From Pseudomonadota bacterium (GTDB lineage: Bacteria; Pseudomonadota; Alphaproteobacteria; Rhizobiales; Hyphomicrobiaceae): a stretch of DNA of 5,317 bases. Both the position numbers and the translations under genes were made by a program. Location: NCBI GenBank assembly GCA_003242645.1, contig QGVC01000250.1, forward strand, positions 1 to 5,317, in the 5' to 3' direction. Numbering within the stretch: the stretch's first letter is position 1; the number at the start of each line of letters is the position of its first letter. Of the stretch, positions 1 through 5,190 are shown piece after piece. The notes under the pieces were generated by a model. The model was not told the origin of the DNA. It saw only the letters and a list, made by a program, of their open reading frames with translations, and did not search any database.

Positions 1-28
1 CGCAGACGCGGAAAATGAACTTTGTCTC

Positions 29-583
29 TCAGATCTCGAAAAACTCGGACGGAACTCGGCCCGCCTGCGGTAAGCTGTCCGGGGTCAACGTTGCGCCACA
101 GTGGCACTGGAGCAGGCCCGGCCGACGCCAACGAATGCCCACACTGCAAGTTGGGCAGGTCCGGAGAGCCGCAGTTTGGTGCTCCGGGCATGCGACAGCC
201 ACGCGCAGGTCCCAGAACGCGTCGATGTAACCCAGGTTCTCCACGCAGGCCGGGCAGAACGCAGGCTGGCGCAGACGCAGGGGGGTGTTCCCCCGTGATC
301 GTCCGCGCGATCGCCCCAAGTCGTGGTTGAGGATCTTGAAGCGCGCGCGACGACCGGAACCTACCCGGTAGGCGATTGCGTGAAGCTCCTCTGGCGCGCG
401 CCCCACGATCTTCGCAAGTTTCTCGTAAGGGAACCCTGGAATCTGATCCTGCCCCCTCCCCAGCCCAGCAAGTGCGAAGAGATGCGTTGGAGTCGAGTAG
501 CCGTTACTTTCGGACACACGGAGTACATACCCGAGGAGGCTTTCGGTCGCCTTGGGTGCGGGCGTACGAACCAGAAGCAACAC
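29..583 (-). CDS. tniQ: TniQ family target-selection protein (short, possibly frameshifted)
   Basis: This is a TniQ/TnsD-family protein of 184 residues. In Tn7-like elements the family links a target (an attachment-site sequence, or a CRISPR effector) to TnsC. The N-terminus has the family signature: Pro-rich start, then ESLLGYVLRVSESNGYS at about residues 14-30. A zinc-finger region follows: C110-x2-C113 (AFCPAC), C132-x2-H135 (ACPEH), C143-x2-C146 (CPTC) and C160-x-C162 (CHC). The start is GTG at 583, 7 bp after the tnsC stop, with a TGAGGA ribosome-binding sequence overlapping that stop. The frame ends at TGA 29-31, 22 residues after the last zinc ligand. TnsD-type proteins normally run several hundred residues, whereas the short TniQ of type V-K CRISPR transposons is of similar length to this one. 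One extra T in the T5 run (plus-strand 39-43) would open the frame to the window edge, reading RDLRDKVHFPRL, so a frameshift or sequencing error is possible. TniQ identity is firm; the C-terminus is not. Confidence 0.87.
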   Translation of the reverse strand: MLLLVRTPAPKATESLLGYVLRVSESNGYSTPTHLFALAGLGRGQDQIPGFPYEKLAKIVGRAPEELHAIAYRVGSGRRARFKILNHDLGRSRGRSRGNTPLRLRQPAFCPACVENLGYIDAFWDLRVAVACPEHQTAALRTCPTCSVGIRWRRPGLLQCHCGATLTPDSLPQAGRVPSEFFEI

Positions 584-590
584 GACGTCC

Positions 591-1607
591 TCACCTCGAC
601 ACTACCTGCTGAAACGTCTCTCGCCGACGCGAGCGGCCTCCGCCGCCCCGGGTTGTTCGCTCACGCGTCTCGAGCGCTGGCGTCCCAAGCGCCCTCACCA
701 TCGCCAGGAGCTCTTCTGTTGGACTCAGGATGAAGTCCCGACTGAACGGGCGCAGCTCGGATCCGCTGCCTTCCGGTCGCCAGACCGCCTGCTGATGTGC
801 CCGCGCAAAGTCCTCGAGTGTCACGGTGCGCCGCTCCTCATCCAGCGCATTCCATACAGCCTGCCTCAGGAGCTTTGTCAGGTACCCCATGAGACCACCG
901 GTTCCACAGTAGAAGCGGAACGCAAGCTCCGGGGTGTGGAGCTCGGGCACATCGAAGTGCTCGCTCATCGCCTCGTGAAATGCCGCCAAGATGCCCATGA
1001 ACTCCGCTCGATGCTCCTCCCGCTTCCAGTCAAACCGGTGCATGGTCACTGGCGCCAAGAACCTTCCGGCCAACTGTTCGTTCTGGTCCAACACGGCACG
1101 GCAGTCGGGCAAGCCGGCGACGACGAGCGCTACCTTCGCGTCATCCACCAGGATCTTCAGCCAGTCCGCAACGTGGTGCATCACCTTGTGTGATGCCTTG
1201 TCATAGAAGTGCTGAAACTCATCGATCATCACCATCTTGGTGTTCGCGTTGCACATCAACGTACGAAGACGATTTGTCTTCTCAATCTCGGAGCCTGCGT
1301 GCCACCGGGGATCACCAATCGCTTGCAGCATCAGTGCCGCCAGACCCTTCACAGTCGGTTTCGACGGCGTCTTGACGTACAGGATCGGGACTGTGAGACC
1401 GTCTTCATCGCGGCGCGGGGGATGCTCTACGAAGCACTCTTCCAGCGCGCGGCTCTTTCCAGTACGCGACTCACCCAGCACTGCCATACAGATGGGCTCC
1501 GCCGCGCCCTCGGCGTACTCGTAGCACTGCTTCAGGCGCATACTGGCCTCCCTGAAGGCGGTGTGTGGCACGAGCGTGTTTTCGATTATGGCCCGAGCGT
1601 CGGACAT
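591..1607 (-). CDS. tnsC: TnsC/TniB-type AAA+ ATPase, transposition regulator
   Basis: This is an AAA+ ATPase of 338 residues, of the TnsC/TniB group. In Tn7-like transposition it forms ATP-dependent filaments on target DNA, receives the signal from TniQ/TnsD and activates the TnsAB transposase. Visible motifs are Walker A GESRTGKS (residues 45-52), Walker B MVMIDEFQH (125-133) with catalytic E130, and a sensor-1-like LVVAGLPD (161-168) followed by QLAGRF, a stretch typical of TniB. The IDEFQH form and the length resemble TniB of Tn5053-type elements more than the larger TnsC of Tn7. The start at ATG 1607 is preferred: it lies 7 bp past the tnsB stop and is preceded by AGGGCGGA, and the protein then begins MSDARAIIEN. 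Upstream in-frame starts (1706, 1631) would run into tnsB and add an Arg-rich tail with no family resemblance. The C-terminus (about 310-338) is Gly/Arg-rich and looks disordered. Translation is probably coupled to tnsB. Confidence 0.93.
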   Translation of the reverse strand: MSDARAIIENTLVPHTAFREASMRLKQCYEYAEGAAEPICMAVLGESRTGKSRALEECFVEHPPRRDEDGLTVPILYVKTPSKPTVKGLAALMLQAIGDPRWHAGSEIEKTNRLRTLMCNANTKMVMIDEFQHFYDKASHKVMHHVADWLKILVDDAKVALVVAGLPDCRAVLDQNEQLAGRFLAPVTMHRFDWKREEHRAEFMGILAAFHEAMSEHFDVPELHTPELAFRFYCGTGGLMGYLTKLLRQAVWNALDEERRTVTLEDFARAHQQAVWRPEGSGSELRPFSRDFILSPTEELLAMVRALGTPALETRERTTRGGGGRSRRRETFQQVVSR

Positions 1608-1614
1608 TTCCGCC

Positions 1615-3639
1615 CTACTCCTCAGATCCATCTGTAAACCGCTGTGAGTTGCGCACTCGGTAACTGGGCTTGAACACCCTTGCCGGCGTGCTCGTCGTGT
1701 CCGCAATCAGCGGACGCTCTTCGATCAGTCGTGCTTCGGCCGACTGCGCAGGCGCACCGGATTCCGGTGGTGCCTGAAGCGCGGCCGTAACGGCGGGCCC
1801 TGTGGTCGAAGAAGATTGGGACGGCAGCGCCGATTCGCCCAAGTAGCGCGCGACCCTCTTTCGTGTTGTGCGCTTCTTGAGGCTGTACTCCGACTCGATG
1901 ATCTGAGCGATGCGCGCTTTCGCCCGAAGCCACGCCTCCGGCCCGGAACAATTGAACTCGCGGGCCGCGTACCGCTTGCAGACTTTGTGCTGGTATCGCG
2001 AAAGCCCCTGGGCGTAGTCCTTGTCGAGGGATTCAACCGTGATGGGCTCACCGGTATCCGGCGCCAACACGATGATCCGACCAAGATCTGCGTCGTCGAC
2101 GCGGACCTCGACATCGAGCGTACTTCCGAGTCGGCGACGCAGCTTCAGCAGCTCCGGGGAGTTGTAAAACAACCCATCGAGTTCGATCCCCTTGTGACTC
2201 AACCGCCGCCGCTCACTGCGGCCAAGGATTGCATCCAGGCGCGCGGGATCATCCGGCAGGAGAATCTGGTCCGGCGTGATCGACTCTTTCCAGACCTGCG
2301 CAGGTGACAGCTTGCCGAGCCCTCGATGAGATCGCTGGTGATACACATCGCACACCCACGTGAAGAGGATTTCGCGGAACGCGCTGAACCGTAAGACGGC
2401 CTGCTTTACCGGGTCGTACTCGTCTTTTTCGAGGATGTTTGAGAACGTGGTACCCGGAAGCCCATGCGCGACCTCACGGTTACAGGTCCCGAGAAAGCGT
2501 TCAACATGTGGCTTAAACCACGGCTTTTTGCGTGGCGCGTACTGGAGCTCAATCCCGAGCGAGTAGGCAGCGTTCTCAAGACTTTGACTGTGGAACTCAC
2601 GCCCGTTGTCAACGAGCAGCGTCGACATGACGCCGTGCGCCTCCCACTTGTTTTGGATCTGTGGGTACTCCGCCTGGATGTTTTTTGGGAGGATGGCGTG
2701 CTTCAAGCATCGAGCGACCGTAAAGTAGCTTGGCGGTTCAAAGCTGATGTAGATGCCGAGCACGCACCGCGTGCCAACATCGAGGCACACGGTCAGCCAG
2801 GGACGCCCAAGGGGTAGGAACGTGCGATCGTCGAGGACGAGCACGTCACACGGCGTGTGGTCAATTTCCGCGACCTCCAACGGCAGTCCTTTGAAGCGAC
2901 GCCGAAGTACCGCGCGGAAGCGATTTATCGCCGCATCCCTACCGTAGCGAGCTGCGTACCGTTCGAAGGCGGGAATCGTATCGACGAGTCGCTTCAGCAG
3001 CCTGCGCGTTGGGCGAGGGAGCTGCATGCCCTTCGGGCGCAGCTCGTTCTCTTTGTCGACCAGCGCTTTTGCCTCATCCAGCGCCGCTTCAAGCGGCTTG
3101 CGTTCTTCCGTGAGGTAAACCGTCTCGATCGCCTGCAGGGTGAGACGCTCAACTTCTTGCGGATAGCGTGACTTGGTGTTGCCTTTCTGGTGGTGCCGTT
3201 CAATGAGCGCATGGATATCTTTGCCAGCGCGCAGGTAGTTCTCCTTCCACCGGATCACCGAGGAAGCACTTGGTCGTTTCGGCGGCTTGAGGAGCTTGAG
3301 CCAGGTTTCCCGGATCACCGGCATGATTACGGCGCGCGTGTTCGGGAGATCGAGAATGGCGTGGACGTAGGCCCGGCGAACCTTCGCTCGCTCCCACTCT
3401 TCAGGGCTCACGTTGATAGGTGGCTTTCGGGAGGATGACTGTGGAGATGTCCCCGCAATCGATGCCTTCAACTTTCCCTTGGCGTAGAGGTCACGCAGAC
3501 CCTCGTCACTGAACTCGTGGATTCGACCTGTGCGAAGCTCTTCTGCTTGCCAGATGTCGGGCTCGACCTTCCGCAGGAGCTTGTACGTTCTGCCGTCGAG
3601 CGTGAAAACCGTTTCCTTCTGAAACGCGAACACGCCCAT
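1615..3639 (-). CDS. tnsB: TnsB transposase, DDE (retroviral-integrase-like) recombinase
   Basis: This is a 674-residue transposase of the TnsB/TniA/MuA group, which binds the transposon-end repeats, cuts the 3' ends and joins them to target DNA. The catalytic triad is visible: D260 in AEIDHTPCD, D344 in LLVDNGREF and E380 in PHVERFLGT. Upstream (about 75-250) lie the helical DNA-binding domains, with an HTH-like segment around 110-145 and the approach GYGxxAINRF-like at 230-245. Downstream, 430-450 (YHQRSHRGLGKLSPAQVW) is the standard end of the integrase fold, and about 470-540 fits the Mu-transposase C-terminal beta-barrel (LDGLFYNSPEL, then GRIIVLAPDTG). The last 75 residues are low-complexity and end in a basic/aromatic tail (VFKPSYRVRNSQRF), the place where related TnsB proteins carry the hook that contacts TnsC. 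Length is normal for TnsB. The ATG at 3639 is 1 bp after the tnsA stop, with GCAGGAGA as ribosome-binding site inside the end of tnsA, so translation is likely coupled. Confidence 0.95.
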   Translation of the reverse strand: MGVFAFQKETVFTLDGRTYKLLRKVEPDIWQAEELRTGRIHEFSDEGLRDLYAKGKLKASIAGTSPQSSSRKPPINVSPEEWERAKVRRAYVHAILDLPNTRAVIMPVIRETWLKLLKPPKRPSASSVIRWKENYLRAGKDIHALIERHHQKGNTKSRYPQEVERLTLQAIETVYLTEERKPLEAALDEAKALVDKENELRPKGMQLPRPTRRLLKRLVDTIPAFERYAARYGRDAAINRFRAVLRRRFKGLPLEVAEIDHTPCDVLVLDDRTFLPLGRPWLTVCLDVGTRCVLGIYISFEPPSYFTVARCLKHAILPKNIQAEYPQIQNKWEAHGVMSTLLVDNGREFHSQSLENAAYSLGIELQYAPRKKPWFKPHVERFLGTCNREVAHGLPGTTFSNILEKDEYDPVKQAVLRFSAFREILFTWVCDVYHQRSHRGLGKLSPAQVWKESITPDQILLPDDPARLDAILGRSERRRLSHKGIELDGLFYNSPELLKLRRRLGSTLDVEVRVDDADLGRIIVLAPDTGEPITVESLDKDYAQGLSRYQHKVCKRYAAREFNCSGPEAWLRAKARIAQIIESEYSLKKRTTRKRVARYLGESALPSQSSSTTGPAVTAALQAPPESGAPAQSAEARLIEERPLIADTTSTPARVFKPSYRVRNSQRFTDGSEE

Positions 3640-3640
3640 C

Positions 3641-4384
3641 TCAATCTCCTGCGCGCGAGTTGCTCAGGCAGAACTGACTGTCGGGACCCAGGGGCTGCTC
3701 GAGATCGAGCGACAGGACGCCTTCAAGCGTCAGGCGGCATACGATGGCGGCACCCCGAGGGCCGAGCGCGCCATTCAGCGCTGCATCCCAGCGGATGGAC
3801 GGTGCGATGAGGAGCAGGCGCCGCAGGCGCTCTCGCTCGAGATCACTGACGGGATTGCGGCCGTACTTGAGCAGTGTGCGGACGTTTGAAAGCCGCGGCT
3901 GGCGCGCGAGTTCTTCTGCCAGCACCAAACGATAGGTGAACCCCCAGCGTGGAAGCGAACGTTCGAGCAGACTGGTTCGCGCGCGGACGAAAGGGTCGGC
4001 GGCATCAGACGCGTACTTGACTTCCCAGAGCTCGCGAGCGCCCGCCGTCTCGACCAGTATGTCCGGAATGTGGGTATGGACCTCGCCGTTGAGCTTGTAG
4101 CGAATCGCTACCGGCTGCTCGCAGTACGCCCGGACCCGAGGATCTGCGTCGAGGAGCTGGAACGCGTCACGTTCTGCCGGCGACTCCCACTGCAGCATTC
4201 GCCCCACCTTCCAGCTCGGGTGCTTTCCCGTTTCCCGAGCCTTGGAACGCGAGACGACGGCGCGCGCACGCAGCCCGCCCCCCTCTGGAAAAGCGATCTC
4301 GAGTACGGCACCGCGTGTGTCGCACGGGCGATCCACCCGGACACTTGGAACAGCAGGAAACTTGCCGTCTGGTGGCGAGAGCAT
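3641..4384 (-). CDS. tnsA: TnsA endonuclease subunit of the heteromeric transposase
   Basis: TnsA is the restriction-endonuclease-like subunit that nicks the 5' ends of the transposon, allowing cut-and-paste movement instead of replicative cointegrates. The protein has 247 residues, close to Tn7 TnsA (273). The nuclease core is visible: E71 in ESPAERDAFQLLD, D108 in HTHIPDILVE, and E121-V-K123 in LWEVKYA, matching the E/D/(E/Q)xK pattern of the family. The Q90 of CEQP preceding the catalytic Asp is also typical. The C-terminal part (about 145-247) fits the TnsA helix-turn-helix domain that contacts TnsC, with SNVRTLLKYGRNPVSD and a Leu/Arg-rich helix. The start at ATG 4384 is chosen because a perfect GGAGGT lies 6 bp upstream; the frame is open 90 codons further but that stretch crosses the regulatory palindrome and has no TnsA likeness. 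It is the first gene of the tnsA-tnsB-tnsC-tniQ operon and the one nearest the transposon end. Confidence 0.94.
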   Translation of the reverse strand: MLSPPDGKFPAVPSVRVDRPCDTRGAVLEIAFPEGGGLRARAVVSRSKARETGKHPSWKVGRMLQWESPAERDAFQLLDADPRVRAYCEQPVAIRYKLNGEVHTHIPDILVETAGARELWEVKYASDAADPFVRARTSLLERSLPRWGFTYRLVLAEELARQPRLSNVRTLLKYGRNPVSDLERERLRRLLLIAPSIRWDAALNGALGPRGAAIVCRLTLEGVLSLDLEQPLGPDSQFCLSNSRAGD

Positions 4385-4390
4385 TGTGGT

Positions 4391-4396
4391 ACCTCC
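4391..4396 (-). promoter_or_regulatory. Shine-Dalgarno of tnsA
   Basis: The minus strand reads GGAGGT six bases before the ATG at 4384. It decides the tnsA start against the in-frame upstream codon at 4654, which would give a 90-residue extension with no similarity to TnsA. Confidence 0.85.
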
Positions 4397-4451
4397 GTTC
4401 GACTGAAGTCCGAGCCCGTGTAGGCACCACTTTTCGCAGCTCTCGCGAAGA

Positions 4452-4467
4452 ATCCCATTTATGGGAT
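4452..4467. promoter_or_regulatory. Perfect 16-bp palindrome, candidate operator
   Basis: ATCCCAT-TT-ATGGGAT has two perfect 7-bp arms around a 2-bp centre. It lies 68 bp upstream of the tnsA start and 61 bp upstream of the DUF6471-like gene. Its position and symmetry suit a dimeric regulator, perhaps the product of the neighbouring small gene; that is inference. The right half with the centre (TTTATGGGAT) also matches the inner part of the transposon-end repeats (TTTATGGGGT) at 9 of 10 bases, so TnsB is an alternative binder. Confidence 0.55.
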
Positions 4468-4528
4468 GAGTATCGCTCGTCGCGGGATGTCTATCTTGTG
4501 AAAGGCGTCTTGGTGATACGCTGCAGAT

Positions 4529-4795
4529 GTGGACCGGCTGCACACTTTTGTTAACTGGGAGAACGAAGCACGCCGGATTCTCAAGGCGGAAATTGTGCGT
4601 CGCGGCCTGACCTATGCGGTCTTGGCGAAGCGCCTCCAGGCCATAGGCGTCCATGAGACGGAGCGGTCCCTTGCAAACAAGATGTCCCGCGGGACCTTTT
4701 CATTCGTGTTCTTCCTTCAGTGCATGAAGGCGATGGGAGCCAGCTCGATCAGTTTCGAGCTGATGGTGGATGTAGACCCTCCTAGACGCCGCTGA
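4529..4795 (+). CDS. DUF6471-like small helix-turn-helix protein, candidate regulator
   Basis: The 88-residue product is recognisable as a DUF6471-type protein by the run from W10 (NWENEARRILKAE) through RRGLTYAVLAKRLQAIG (24-40), VHETERSLANKMSRG (41-55) and FSFVFFLQCMKAMG (57-70). The pattern of a helix, YAVLAKRL, a short turn and a second helix ending NKMSRG resembles an XRE-like helix-turn-helix, so DNA binding is plausible; function is not established for the family as far as I know. The start is GTG at 4529; the homology-like region begins at residue 9-10, and no strong ribosome-binding sequence precedes it. It is transcribed away from the tns operon toward the transposon end, and a strong hairpin follows at 4967. 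Lying inside the element and divergent from tnsA, it could act like the small regulators other Tn7-like elements carry near their ends. It could instead be unrelated cargo. Confidence 0.75.
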   Translation: MDRLHTFVNWENEARRILKAEIVRRGLTYAVLAKRLQAIGVHETERSLANKMSRGTFSFVFFLQCMKAMGASSISFELMVDVDPPRRR

Positions 4796-4966
4796 CGCCG
4801 CTTGGCGCTGACATGGACGTGCTACAGGCCGACCCAGACTTGACACTGCGTCTCATCACGGACGCTATTGCTTGAAGACTGACTGGTCCTTGAGCTCAAG
4901 CTCGTTGAGGGAGCGCTGGGTGCGAGCTCTGACCGACTTGCGGTGTCACCGACTCCCATAGCGACA
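4796..4966. other. Non-coding stretch downstream of the DUF6471-like gene
   Basis: I see no convincing gene here. A 20-codon frame (ATG 4813 to TGA) reads MDVLQADPDLTLRLITDAIA, which is protein-like in composition but has no ribosome-binding site and I cannot assign it; it may be a remnant. A perfect 12-bp palindrome CTTGAGCTCAAG lies at 4889-4900, of unknown meaning. Confidence 0.4.
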
Positions 4967-4994
4967 AAGGCCCGCCCCGTTGGGGGCGGGCCTT
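4967..4994. terminator. GC-rich hairpin, probable transcription terminator
   Basis: AAGGCCCGCCCC (4967-4978) pairs perfectly with GGGGCGGGCCTT (4983-4994) around a 4-base loop GTTG. On the plus strand it is followed by CGAATTACTTCTTCC, which is pyrimidine-rich but not a clean U-tract; on the minus strand the stem runs into TTTG. The 12-bp stem flanked by A and T residues is typical of an intrinsic, possibly bidirectional, terminator. It would end transcripts from the DUF6471-like gene before the transposon end, and could block read-through from nrdJ into the element. Confidence 0.75.
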
Positions 4995-5041
4995 CGAATT
5001 ACTTCTTCCCTGAGAGCAACTTCCGCAGCCCCTCAATGGTG

Positions 5042-5067
5042 CTTCAGCCCTCATTCGAGAGCTGAAG
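5042..5067. repeat. Short inverted repeat at the inner edge of the end region
   Basis: CTTCAGC (5042-5048) and GCTGAAG (5061-5067) are perfect 7-bp arms around a 12-base centre. The right arm overlaps the first bases of the innermost end repeat. It could be a weak hairpin or a protein site, or chance. Confidence 0.35.
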
Positions 5068-5084
5068 TCTCAACTTATGGGGTC
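5065..5084 (+). repeat. Transposon-end repeat 1 (innermost), putative TnsB binding site
   Basis: AAGTCTCAACTTATGGGGTC matches the consensus AAGTCTCANCTTWTGGGGTC shared with the three outer copies. It is separated from repeat 2 by 36 bp, unlike the tight array of the outer three. Spaced and clustered TnsB sites are usual at Tn7-like ends. Confidence 0.82.
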
Positions 5085-5097
5085 TGCACCTTCGTAA

Positions 5098-5115
5098 CCC
5101 TTTGATTTCAAAGGG
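5098..5115. repeat. Perfect 18-bp palindrome between end repeats 1 and 2
   Basis: CCCTTTGA-TT-TCAAAGGG has two perfect 8-bp arms and a 2-bp centre and sits in the middle of the 36-bp gap between the first and second end repeats. The layout (arms with CCC/GGG and a TT centre) resembles the palindrome upstream of tnsA, although the arm sequences differ. A regulator or architectural protein site within the transposon end is possible; a structural role cannot be excluded. Confidence 0.55.
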
Positions 5116-5120
5116 GCATC

Positions 5121-5140
5121 TAGTTCCACTTTATGGGGTC
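5121..5140 (+). repeat. Transposon-end repeat 2, putative TnsB binding site
   Basis: TAGTTCCACTTTATGGGGTC is the most divergent copy: its right half ATGGGGTC is identical to repeat 1, but the left half differs from the AAGTCTCA consensus at several bases. It begins the array of three sites with 21-22 bp periodicity, about two helical turns, running to the tip. Confidence 0.78.
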
Positions 5141-5142
5141 CG

Positions 5143-5162
5143 AAGTCTCACCTTTTGGGGTC
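5143..5162 (+). repeat. Transposon-end repeat 3, putative TnsB binding site
   Basis: AAGTCTCACCTTTTGGGGTC differs from repeat 4 at a single base. It starts 22 bp after repeat 2 and 21 bp before repeat 4, so neighbouring sites are nearly contiguous on the same face of the helix, as in the abutting sites at the right end of Tn7. Confidence 0.87.
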
Positions 5163-5163
5163 C

Positions 5164-5183
5164 AAGTCTCAGCTTTTGGGGTC
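5164..5183 (+). repeat. Transposon-end repeat 4 (terminal), putative TnsB binding site
   Basis: AAGTCTCAGCTTTTGGGGTC is the outermost copy and is followed by TCGGACA, which ends the element at 5190. The short tip between the last site and the terminal ACA matches the arrangement expected for TnsB-type ends. Confidence 0.87.
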
Positions 5184-5190
5184 TCGGACA
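5184..5190. other. Transposon terminus (tnsA-side end)
   Basis: TCGGACA on the plus strand, read from outside as TGTCCGA. TGT at the 5' tip is characteristic of this transposase group. The adjacent five bases GGCGC (5191-5195) would be the target-site duplicate if the element makes the usual 5-bp duplication. The boundary is inferred from one end only. Confidence 0.72.

Larger units (their letters stand above)
4385..4528. promoter_or_regulatory. Divergent intergenic region between tnsA and the DUF6471-like gene
   Basis: These 144 bp separate two divergent genes, so they must carry promoters for both the tns operon (minus) and the small HTH gene (plus). I see no textbook sigma70 promoter. On the plus strand TGGTGATAC (4511-4519) resembles an extended -10, but it has no good -35 at the right distance and would put transcription start almost at the GTG of the small gene, implying a leaderless or near-leaderless message. 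On the minus strand CCTACAC near 4420-4426 is a weak -10 candidate. The clearest element is the perfect palindrome at 4452-4467, centrally placed where one regulator could control both directions. Confidence 0.6.
1..5190. mobile_element. Tn7-like transposon, tnsA-side end and transposition core (partial, other end outside window)
   Basis: The block carries tnsA, tnsB, tnsC and tniQ in the canonical Tn7 order and in one direction. It is bounded on the right by a terminus with repeated transposase-binding-like sites. The terminus is placed at 5190: read inward from there the sequence begins TGTCCGAGACCCC, and TGT/ACA is the usual terminal trinucleotide of Tn7/Mu/Tn5053-type elements. The outermost repeat lies 7 bp inside it. 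Beyond 5190 the DNA is host sequence ending nrdJ. tnsA is the gene nearest this end, which corresponds to the right end of Tn7. The second end, cargo genes and target-site duplicate are not in the window, so total size and element class (TnsD-guided or CRISPR-guided) cannot be settled. A terminus at 5203 (another ACA followed by the same GGCGC) is possible but less likely, because it would put the first site 20 bp from the tip. Confidence 0.88.

Noticed and set aside
552..1193. Long plus-strand open frame of 213 codons opposite tnsC
   Set aside because: It is antisense to a well-supported AAA+ gene in GC-rich DNA, and its translation shows no recognisable domain.
1608..1706. 33-codon N-terminal extension of tnsC
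   Set aside because: It overlaps the end of tnsB, is Arg/Cys-rich without family resemblance, and the ATG at 1607 has a good ribosome-binding site just past the tnsB stop.
1816..2817. Plus-strand open frames opposite tnsB
   Set aside because: They are shadows of the transposase gene, whose catalytic motifs and tight operon spacing are clear.
4385..4654. 90-codon N-terminal extension of tnsA from an upstream in-frame start at 4654
   Set aside because: It crosses the regulatory palindrome and overlaps the DUF6471-like gene, has no TnsA-like sequence, and a perfect GGAGGT precedes the ATG at 4384.
4813..4875. 20-codon frame MDVLQADPDLTLRLITDAIA as a gene
   Set aside because: It is very short, has no ribosome-binding site and no assignable family; kept only as a note on the non-coding stretch.
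5065..5183. CRISPR array
   Set aside because: Repeats 2-4 are separated by only 1-2 bp and repeat 1 by 36 bp, so there are no spacers; they abut a transposon terminus and fit TnsB sites.
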